Source of the DNA: Auanema rhodensis
Taxonomy: Eukaryota; Nematoda; Chromadorea; Rhabditida; Rhabditidae
NCBI GenBank assembly: GCA_964057225.1
Contig: OZ059895.1
Span: forward strand, 15,956,001-16,020,000
Direction: 5' to 3'
Length of the DNA: 64,000 nucleotides
This document shows, one piece after another, positions 12,627-22,121 of this stretch. The notes under the pieces were generated by a model, which did no database searches, was not told the origin of the DNA, and saw only the letters and a list, made by a program, of their open reading frames with translations. Position 1 is the first letter of the stretch; every line of letters starts with the position of its first letter. The position numbers and the translations under genes are program-made.

Positions 12627-15600
12627 TTAAAAATAGTTGCATTGCAATTTTAATCTGCCATAAATTACTGAGAAATTAAGGCACCAGATGATAAAGGTCT
12701 GATGAATATGAAGAGAATTTTTTCATAAGCTCAAATCGTTCTTAATGATCGGGTGATTAATGTGATAACATATCAGAATGCCACGAAGGAGACTTACATA
12801 GCGTTTCAGTTGGACCAGCAGGTATGGGCTGAATAGCTGGTGTCGAATCTAAAGGACCCAATAATGAACTGAGCAAATCCTGAAATTTTATTAGTTGTCA
12901 ATTAATTTTTTCGGAAAGATCGATTATACCAAATTGGTTTGAGGGGCGGAAGTATTTTGAACTGGAGCAGCCAAAGGATTAATTCTCTAAAGGTCATCAG
13001 TATAAATATTTCTCTGAGTTGTGTAAACACCTGACTGGGATAGGGTTGCTGCTGCTGATTTATTTGCCCATTATAGTTCTGGTTGTTTTCCGTAGATGTG
13101 TTTGAGCTCATCATATTTCCATGCCAAGGAGATTGTTGAGCATTCTAGAAAAATAAATTATGCATTTGAATTGCAAATACAGTAACAATAACCTGTGGAA
13201 GATTTTTATGCCAAGGGGAAGGGTTGGATGAATAGGCTTGATTCATGTGAGAAGAATTTCCAAACTTTGGAAGCTGTTGGAATTGGCCGCCAGTTCCTGG
13301 GACATTGGAGACATTCTGTGTATTAGTAGCAGAATATGGAGGATTGTTTTGAGGAATGATATGCTGGTTTGGAATTGTTTGTTGGTTTTGAGATGGTGGA
13401 GTATAAGATTTCAAATTCACAGAATTTGCATTGGGGTTGTTCTGGTAGCCAGACGACACGATATTAGCGACCGGAGGTTGCTGTAGTGAGGTTGGTAACA
13501 AGGGCGAAGTTTTAGAAACTGTTTGATGGTTGTGAATTGATGGTGCTGTTGTAGAGACAGCAGGAGGTTGCTGCACGTAAGATTGATTACTGGCAGCGAA
13601 TGAATGAGAACTGATTGGAACTTGTGATGTCATGACATTGGAACCGTACGAGTTGACAGGAAATTGTTGCATGAGCTGGGACGGCAATACTGGCAGCTGA
13701 ATAGACGGAATATGCCCATTTGGTACTTGCGGATGTTGTTGATTATAGCCGGAAGAAGAAGTATTATGGATGTTAGGGACAGGTGATGGTCCCGGTGCAA
13801 ACGATGCTTGACTCTGGGGTTGTACATTAGTAGGACCAGAATAATTTGTATGACTTCCCGATAAACCTTGAGTGATGTTAGATGGTCTCACGATATTTGC
13901 GTCCTGATGGTGATGTTGATGAGAGATTCGAACATCAGAGGGTTGCTGATTTGGCATGATATGTTGCGGCGCTACTACAACTTGAGGTTGCTGTTGATTG
14001 ATGACTGGACTAGGTCCATTGAACTGTTGAGAATGGTTAGTGTAAGTATTTCGCCAATCCATTTGTGGCATCGAGTAGGGAACATTTTGAGAATACTGAT
14101 TATAGAAATTATTGGGAACAATAGTCTGATGAGGTTGATGCTGATGCTGTTGTGGTGGCTGTTGCGGATGCTGAAGTTGTGGCTGACTTTGAGGGGGAAG
14201 ATGAGATTGGGGTTGTGGGAGATGTTGCTGCTGTGGTTGTTGCTGCTGTGGTTGATGCTGCTGTGGTTGATGCTGCTGTGGTTGATGTTGTTGAGCCCAA
14301 TTTGGTCCACTTGGCAAGGGAGACGGAGTAGAAGAAGATGAGCTTTGTCTACTCATTGCTCCAAATCTAGGATCTTGCAGAGGTGGCATACCCGGGTTCA
14401 TAAGATTTGAATTAGGGGGAATAGCATGAATAGGCATTCGTGGTTGTCCCATCTCATGAGGTTGTTGGTATTGAACATGAGAGAAAGCGTTTGGTGATGA
14501 CACTGAAAAACGAAACAGCATATATTGAAAACAGGTTCAGAAACTTACTTTCCACAATTGGACTAAAGTGATAATCACAAACACTGCTTGGAGCTGGAGA
14601 CGGAGGTTGAGTAGATCCGCCTCCACTAGCATGAATATCATTATAAATTGAAAGTTGATTAGATGGTGGGTTCACTACAGGACTTGCAGCCTGAGGTGGC
14701 AATCCCATCTTGATACGATAAAACTCTTTGTAGTCCCCTACACGTCCTCTTCCAACTGAATTAAGAAAGCATTAGAAGGCTAGTACCTACTAATAACCAT
14801 ACCTCCAGCACCTGTTTGTCCAGGTAAAGCCGGTCCAGGAGCTTGAGCATTCATAAGATTCTTAGAGCCGGATCCTATAGCAAAATCAGATAAGGCTGCT
14901 CTTGTTTCCTGAGCAGCTCTAAGAGCCTTCATTTTTTCCTCCAAAGCCCTTATTTCCCCCTCTCTTTTCTGTTTTTCCTCTGCATCTGAAATAGAATCCA
15001 AAAAAAATGTCAAGATACTGAATAATATTACATGCACTTTCCATTCCTTTAACAGCAATTCCAAGTCTATCAACACGATCCAATAGCTTTTCATAGAACC
15101 TTGAAAACAAAATAAATATTTTTCTGTTTCAAAAATAAAATTTACTTTTTTCCCTCCTCAACCTTTTCGCAAACATCAGAATAAACATCGAATGATCTCA
15201 CTAACTCAACGATTTGCTCAGATCTTCTGAAAAAAAACAAAAAACCAGTTAGAAACAGAAAAAAACAATATAATAACTGACTTTGTATTTAATTCTTGAA
15301 TTCTGCGTCTCTGATCAGCGAAGTCAGCATTTGCTTCTGTGAGACCGGAAAGAATTTTGCTCTGAGCTGTTAAGTTCATACGAATATATTTGATAGTTTG
15401 GTCATGCTTTTGAAGCTCTTTATCGAAAACATGCTGAAAAGAGCAGAAATGATGAAAAAGGTAAAAAAAAAGAAATTTTACAGAGCAATCTGTATCTCTT
15501 TCGGCCAATAATCGTTTAGAAATATCATCCGTTGTTAGTTCTTCAGTCAATCGTTGTACAAGTGACGCTCTTTGGGTCTGCATTTCGTCAACTTTATCCA

Positions 15601-17867
15601 GATATTTCTTCAAAGCTGATCCTTCCGTGGTTGAACCTGGATAGTGTAAAGTACATCAGCATCTCAAAGATTAATTAGTGAACCTGGTGTCGAGATAACT
15701 GGACTCAATTTGCTCTTTAATTCTGTAAGGGGTAGGGTGAGAAGATGAAGATTCGCAGAATGAGCCGCTAAAGCCTTATGAAGTTCGCCATTGTTCGTTC
15801 TAGCTTGAAGATGATGCTCGTGCATTCTATTCACTTCTTTCAGAATTGCTTGATAACCTTCATCTGATCTCTACAATTGAAATTGAAATTTGTTTCTTTT
15901 GTTTCCGAAATTACCAATTCTGGCATATCGATGGAAGCTAATCGATCTTGAAGAGAGCTAATCTTAGTTTCTGCATGTGATGATCTCTCATTAACACCTG
16001 AAGCCGAAATATGGATAACATAAGTTTTTTGCTTTTCTTACTTTGCAATCGCTCTAAAATTTTCGGAACTGCATCAGGCTGTGAAGCAAGAGCAGCATTT
16101 CTCTCTAACAGGATATCCGGAACAGTAATGTCCCCTTCAGGGTCATTCAAGCCTAGCTCCCCAGCATTAATAGCAATCAGGAACAATCTATGTTTGATCA
16201 TGCAATATAACAGTATTATTAACACATTCTTACTGCAATTCTTCGTTTTTTCCATCAACTTCTTCGAAAATTTCACGCTTCAGCTTTGCCTTCCGTTCTT
16301 CATACTGTGACACCGTAGCCAACACAGTAGGTGGAAGTAAAGTGGAGAATATGTCAGCACCTCCAATTGAAGGATCCAGAGGATCAAATCCTAGTGGTTT
16401 CACTTTACATAGCCCCTGTACATTATAGAAATTAATAAAAATAAACCCAAGAGAGCATCTAACCTCGATTGCATTATTCATAATTTCTTCAGTACTTGGA
16501 ACTCTTTCATGATATATAAAGTCATTTTCCTTCTTAGCATTATCAAATCTACGTAAATCGAAAAATAATTTTTGAAACTCGAAAATTCCTACTTTCCCAC
16601 TATTACATCACTCAGAAACTGCAGTGAATCCCTCATGTCAAACAAATTTTTGTCATGCGCTGTGTACATATTTTCAAGATGAGTCTTAGCTGCCTCATAA
16701 TAAGCTAGTCTAAATATGGTAAGTATGGACAAATATTGTTTCCAATTTAATGTTTTACCTGAATCCAAATTTACTTTCTTCCTCAGCATTCATTCCCAAA
16801 TATAGCATGGTTACACATGAGTATAACTCCATTTTTATAAAACATAACGTTGTCCATAGCTAAAGTTTGTATATAATAAAAACAAATTTAAAAGACAACA
16901 AACTTTATATTTTTTGGAGTTAATCACGGAAGAAAGGTTCTTATCAATATGATTCAGGCAACTCTTATACAATTCTTTTAAATACATTGTTAGTTTAGCA
17001 ACAATCAAGCTTTTCCTGTGATCATTTACACTTTTTTCAACAAGACACTCTTGAGCTTGAGCCTAAAAAAAGTTTAAAAACTGAGAGCATAAGAGAGTAA
17101 GAGAATTGACTTACCAAAAGAATATTTACATAAAAGGTTAGCAAATCCTTATCAAAGTCAGGACAATTAAACTTTAACACGTCCATATTGTCACGCATAT
17201 ATTGGAAAGGAAAAGCTGCATATTGAAAATGCATAAATGCGTTCTTAATGCTCTGCAAAAGAAGCACAGTTTAAAACAAATAGCAATACAGTATAAACAT
17301 ACATCTTCATCATTTCTCGGTTGTTGCTTAGCTATATTAGCATGAACTGCTCCTATTTGATACATTACGGAAGCTAATTCATAATTAATATCTGAATGAG
17401 TTATAATGGTAGAACTTTCACTAATCTGATCTTGCCTTAAAATAATAATAATAATATAATAAAAGGACTAATACAAACAATACCATGAGAAAGGAACAAC
17501 TATTTGATCCCCTGTTTCCATGGGGAAACGATTTTTCATCATTAATAGTTGTGAAAAATAGCGCTTAAGAATACATGTAGTTTCAACATCATGATAATTT
17601 GTATTGATACTCTATAACGGATAATAGAGTTTTCGAAATTGAACATGGTTACTTACATGCTTCAAATTCTTGATTTCTCTAATTGCATCTTCGAAAACAT
17701 GAGGATCTGTTTGATAATGTAACAAAATATACTAAAGAAGAAAAAACATTAAAGATTTATATAAAAAAAACTACCTCTTTTAATTGCAAGTCGAAGGTTT
17801 CATCCAACTCATTAGCCTGTACCCTTATACTAGGCTCAATATCCTCCATTCTGGCCATGCCCTCCAT
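12627..17867 (-). CDS. PTPN23: Bro1-domain protein orthologous to HD-PTP (PTPN23), no phosphatase domain
   Basis: Endosomal scaffold that in other animals works with ESCRT-III in receptor sorting. It is split over many short exons. The Bro1 domain runs from the start at 17867 (EYILLHYQTDPHVFEDAI) through INYELASVMYQIGAVH, LAQAQECLVEKS, a DNAKKENDFIYHE-type segment and DIFSTLLPPTV. A V-shaped coiled-coil domain follows (QYEERKAKLKRE, DDISKRLLAERDTD, ILSGLTEANADFADQRRR). The rest (about 14,720-12,780) is Pro/Gln/Asn/Ser-rich. LAQAQECLVEKS, KNEEL and GLTEAN match HD-PTP better than ALIX. The last recognisable exon reads DLLSSLLGPLDS. I then place a tentative stop at 12627, so the C-terminus is uncertain. 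The ATG lies 7 nt after a ttttag acceptor. The catalytic PTP domain of vertebrate HD-PTP is not seen. Confidence 0.85.
14236..14280. repeat. Three tandem 15-bp units in the proline/glutamine-rich region
   Basis: Unit gttgatgctgctgtg occurs twice exactly and once with one change. On the coding (minus) strand each unit encodes a five-residue QPQQH/QPQQQ-type repeat of the HD-PTP-like protein. Confidence 0.85.
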
Positions 17868-18347
17868 TCTATTCTAAAAGTAAATCATTAAACTGCATAA
17901 TAGACCAAAGGGAGAGAGAAAGTTGTAAGTATGTTGATTATGATGAATTAGTAACGATGTTTCATCGGTACGAACAACGAAATTCAGCCAACAGTTTTAT
18001 TATTTACGGTTTGGTTGCCCGGTTTTTACCCAGAATTAATGTCTTACTTACCGCATTCTGTTTGTTAGCTCTCGTTCTTCGGGTTGTGTTACTGAATTTT
18101 TTTTTCAAAATTTTAGTTTACGATGGAAATCTCTCTCTTTCGCTGTAAACAATTTTTTTTCGTTGCAAATTTATTCCTAAAAAATAAAAAAACCAATCCA
18201 CGTTCACTAGTTATTTATAGCACGTGACTTAACTATGTCGAAATGTCTATTTGACTATGCACTTGCTGCTATTTCAAAACTGCCAATTCTCCCCGAATCT
18301 GACTTATTCTTTTGTTTCTTGTTTCCCTTTTTACGAATTTTAGATCA
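17868..18347. promoter_or_regulatory. Divergent promoter region
   Basis: 480 bp separate the ATG of the HD-PTP-like gene (minus) from the ATG of the TMEM234-like gene (plus), so both promoters must lie here or overlap it. I see no further exon. Acceptor-like ttttag motifs sit just inside both ends. Confidence 0.45.
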
Positions 18348-18840
18348 ATGCAATCGATAGATAGTGTTTGTGGACTTCAGTGTTTTTTCTCGGTCGTCGT
18401 AACGGGCTTCATATGGGGAGCGACCAATCCTCTTATGAGGATCGGCTCTATTTCGTCAGTTAGACCGTGCTTTCAAGGTGTTGTTAATGCCTTTTTTCTC
18501 TGAATCATTTCTTATTTTATGTGGTCTGCGTGCTATGTTACTTGATCTTATATCTCTTATTAAATGTTGGAAGTTTTCTATTCCGTTTGGTCTAAATCAA
18601 CTAGGATCTGTATGTGCTAGTCATCAAGTTTATTATTAAAATTTATGTTCTTAGGTGCTTTTTCACGCTTTAATAGCTAAATACCCGTTATCTGTCATTG
18701 TTCCTATAACAAATGCAGTCCAGTTGATATCTGCTGCCGCTGTTGGTCACTGTGTAGGAGATTCGCTGAACTCTCGAAGTCTCATAGGACTGTTAATAAC
18801 AGCATTAGGAATTGTTTTGATGATTTTTGCGGACCTATAA
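18348..18840 (+). CDS. TMEM234: TMEM234-like small multispanning membrane protein (apparent frameshift)
   Basis: Belongs to the EamA/DMT-like TMEM234 family; its biochemical role is not established. The ATG at 18348 is 4 nt after ttttag. The first helix contains the family signature GFIWGATNPLMRIGS. After a 45 bp intron (18610-18654) the last exon gives LFHALIAKYPLSVIVPITNA and a final helix ending in MIFADL. The middle helix, KCWKFSIPFGLNQLGS, is clearly coding but is in another frame from the first segment. No AG acceptor exists between 18457 and about 18574 to explain this by splicing. Dropping one T from the T6 run at 18492-18497 joins the frames smoothly, so a sequencing error or a real frameshift is likely there. 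Confidence 0.72.
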
Positions 18841-19399
18841 TAAGAATTGTTTTTGTATTTATCTGACCGTTTCAACTACTAAATGTCGTCATTTTTGTTT
18901 GTTTTGTTAAACCCATTGGCAGCTGCCTTAATTCTCAAAGCTTCGGATATAGCTAAAACTTCCTCGTGTTATCCCGCTTCATTGTCTGTGTTAATGCATC
19001 AGAAATCTGTACTTTACAGAACATCAGGATTAAAGTTTTTGTGTACCAGCTTCACTTTCCTCAACAAGCCTCAACCATTGCTCTTTCTTTGTTGTCACGA
19101 TGTGTCTCGCGCGAACATTCCGCGTCGCGTGCGATAGCTGCACTGGCCACCAGCCGCTATCGATGGCGCCGCCCATTTGCTCTTTCCACAACCACCGCCA
19201 CCGACGCATTTTCTATTTCTTTCATTTTATTTTACTTTTGCGAACAGTTTCAGTCGGCTGTCTTACAATACGCTCTGTACATACGGTTCTCACTGTTTGC
19301 TCAAATCCGTTACTAACTGTACCTTTTCGTCGTTATTCATTTTTTGCTCTCATTTTATCGATTTTGTGTATTTATCTGAATTTATAAATTATATTATAG
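18841..19399. other. Intergenic or unresolved 5' part of the next gene
   Basis: Contains open frames, including a GC-rich stretch at about 19,110-19,200, but none joins convincingly to the exons that follow. A first exon of the gene at 19400-19973 is probably here. I cannot define it. Confidence 0.35.
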
Positions 19400-19973
19400 A
19401 CATCTCTGGTGTCTTCTTTGGTAACACTTTCTTTAACTGATTACCCGTTCTTCACGCTCCGAGGGAGAGAGCGTGTATGGACGTAGCCCTCTACTGTCCC
19501 CACTTCGCATCTAAAGATTCTTTCCGAAGAATCTAGTGAACCGTCCTTACCGCCCTTAACGGGTTTCGTAAGTTTTTACTTTTGTTTTTCAAAAATATGT
19601 ATAGCCGTTTGTATAGTGCTTTCTGCTAGAGTTACCATGTTTGGTTCTTAATCTGATATCGCTCTTATCAAAAAAATTTCATTTTATATCAGGCGTTATC
19701 TGCGAAAAATTATGAGCTAATCGATCATATGGCAGGAAGGTCGAAGCTCAAATTATTTTATTTCATGTGCGCAAATATATACGTGTTTAGTTTCAATCTA
19801 ACATCCGCCAACATAATGATATTTGATCAATTATGATATAATCTGCCATTTTACAGACTGACGAGGCCTTAGGCGTTATCTTCATAACCTACGCTCAACC
19901 TCAACTTAGAGCCAGTCAAGTACAGCTTGACAAGAACGCAGAACCTCCTTGGGATCCAGATCCAGTTTTCTGA
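19400..19973 (+). CDS. Unrecognised gene, three 3' exons
   Basis: Three exons fit together in phase 0: 19400-19474, 19517-19567 and 19857-19973. The first intron is 42 bp and starts gtatgg. They encode 80 residues: a hydrophobic start (SLVTLSLTDYPFFTLRGRER), an acidic and proline-rich linker, then GVIFITYAQPQLRASQVQL and the closing EPPWDPDPVF before the TGA. The exon joins remove an in-frame TAG, and all three segments are open in only one frame, which supports the model. The upstream exon or exons and start codon were not found. I do not recognise the family; a short membrane-associated or mitochondrial protein is possible but is only a guess. It lies between the TMEM234-like and ODC-like genes on the same strand. 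Confidence 0.45.
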
Positions 19974-20106
19974 GGTTATCATTGTATTGCTATTTTTTCA
20001 ACAATTCCTTTAGTTTCAGTCTCATATCTCTGCTCCCTCTCAACTTCTCTGGTTTTTAAGCCAGCGTGTTCGCGACTGTTTTTCGCGTTCACGCCTATCG
20101 TCCTTT

Positions 20107-20335
20107 ACCATATATAGAGCAGTAACGCGCGCTAGCTCGCGCGCTGTTTCTTTCCGTGGCATAACTCCCGCACCACCCGTTCTCCCTTGCAACTGGGAAT
20201 CGCCCGAAGAAAAAGCTCGCCGTTCGGGCAACCACGACCACATCCCACCTTAATTTCTTCGAAAAGGTAGGTGTTTTTTGACCGTGTTTTGTAATTTTTG
20301 AATTGTTTTTTAGATTCTAGCTCATTGTTTGCCGC
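20107..20335 (+). promoter_or_regulatory. Promoter and spliced 5' leader of the ODC-like gene
   Basis: A tatata box-like motif at about 20110-20115 is followed by a GC-rich palindrome-like stretch (about 20126-20145). A gtaggt donor near 20266 and a ttttag acceptor at about 20308-20313, 22 nt before the ATG, mark a probable intron in the leader. Confidence 0.4.
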
Positions 20336-22121
20336 ATGATTGAACGTCGTCGCCTTCCTTCTTCTTCTTACCATTCTGCTGACGAGGCTTGGTCTCGTGA
20401 CTGTTTTGCAGAGCAGACTATTTCTGTACATCCTAAACAGCATGACGCCGCTCATGTTGCTCGCAAAGTTGCCTCACAACAGGTATTTTGCACGGATTCC
20501 TGATTTGGAAGTAATTCGATTATATTAGATAACTGGAGCACCTTTTTTCGTGATGGATATTCCATCTGTTGTCCAGGCCGTTGATGACTGGATGACGAAT
20601 CTGCCACGATTCGCTCCTCATTATGCTCTGAGGTGTAATGCCGATCCTGTGTTGGCTCAGCTATTAGCAGATCAGCATGTAGGATTTGAAATTGCAAACT
20701 TGTACGAACTTGAATTGGTATTGAAAAATAACCATATTTTTATTTTTTATTCTGTTGTTTAAGGCTCAACAATTGGTTGACTCTTCCAAAATAGTATTCA
20801 GCAATCCTTTATGGACTAGAAAAACTATGCGTTTGGCTGGAGAAGCCAATGTTGGCACCGTTGTTGTCAGCCGTGAAAAAGAACTCCTAGATGCCGTTTC
20901 TTATGCACCTGATTCAAAGTACTTGTTTGATTTTTTGTTGTTGTTGCTATGGTAATGCGTTTAGTATTCTTATTGCTGTTTCTCTTGGATGTCCTGTTCG
21001 TGGAGAATCTGTAGCTACAACAACGGGATGTTGTTCCGACGAAGCTGAACAGCTAATTATGACAGCTTTCGAGTTAAGAGCTAAGTTTATTGGCTTTAGG
21101 TTTGTTTTTATTCTATAAACTTAAGTTAAATGCGTACTTTTAAGTTTCAACGTTGATAATACTGATCCGTCTATCTACTACCAAGCTTTAAAAGAAGTAA
21201 GAGGCCTGTTCGATTATGCAGTTTCATGTGGCTTATCTCCAAATACTGTCGCTGTCGGAGGAGGCTTTCGCTGTCCACGTGGCGATGATAAACTTCGTTT
21301 CTTTGAGGTACACCAACAAGTCTATTTGAAGATCTTACTTATTATTTGCAGGTTTGCGATGCTTTAACTGCTGCAGTCGAGGAAATGTTTCCAATTAAAA
21401 TGTTCCCTTCACTGAATTTGTTAGCTTCACCTGGAAGATTCTTCGCAACCTCTGCATTCTCTTTATGCACCAATGTTGTTGCGAAACGACCTCTAGACAT
21501 GAGTATGCACGAAATGAAGAGTATGTGATTCATTTATCATTACATTTTAAACCTTTGTTTTTCAGATAACAACTCTATTAATAATGTTGCGTTTGTTTAT
21601 CAAACGAATGATGGGATTTATGGATCATTCAGTTGCCGTTTAGCCGATTGTGATCCAAAATGCAGACCCCTCAATGTATGAGCTTATACTTGTTTTCCTT
21701 TTTTATTGTTTGTACTTTAACAGGAGAATGATAACGATGGTTCATTTCATTTGGGAACAGTGATTGGACCCTCGCTTGAAGCCATTGACGTAGCTCAGCG
21801 TTGGTTCTGTGGTCGTCAACTATCTGTTGGGGAATGGCTGTTATGGGAAAATATGGGAGCCTATTCTATGCCACTTGATCCTGATTACGAGGCTCCACCA
21901 GTGTACTATTATACTGGTAAAGATAACTGGTTCGTTCAAACAATTCGAAAGCCTATTTTTTTTGTTTTTTTAGGGACTATATCAATGCCAAAGGACGTAG
22001 AAAACAGTCTGCCGACTATAGCACTGATTCAGAAAACTCTGACTTCTCCAGTGACGTTGAGAGCATCTCTTCAGATGAGGAGCATGATCTTATTACTCGA
22101 TTTGACAGTTTCTTCGACTGA
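20336..22121 (+). CDS. Ornithine decarboxylase-fold protein lacking catalytic residues (antizyme-inhibitor-like pseudoenzyme)
   Basis: The fold is that of PLP-dependent group IV decarboxylases such as ODC: APFFVMDIPSV, GFEIANLYELEL, IVFSNPLW, VGGGFRCPRGDDKLRFFE, SPGRFFATSAFSLCTNVVAK, TNDGIYGSFSC and VGEWLLWENMGAYS all align with ODC from memory. Key residues are changed. The PLP lysine of AVKCN is Arg (ALRCN, about residue 84), SFHVGS is SFNVDN (the cofactor His is lost), AEPGR is ASPGR (Glu lost), and GPTCDGLD is GPSLEAID (catalytic Cys and following Asp lost). The C-terminus is an acidic Ser-rich tail ending FDSFFD. I infer no decarboxylase activity. A role in binding antizyme, as for antizyme inhibitors, is possible but not shown. 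Confidence 0.85.

Noticed and set aside
13868-14341. Plus-strand frame rich in Leu and Trp
   Set aside because: Antisense shadow of the Pro/Gln-rich repeat region of the HD-PTP-like gene.
19475-19516. In-frame TAG in the unrecognised gene, considered as stop readthrough
   Set aside because: A 42 bp intron with gtatgg...aaag borders removes it and keeps frame, so no recoding is needed.
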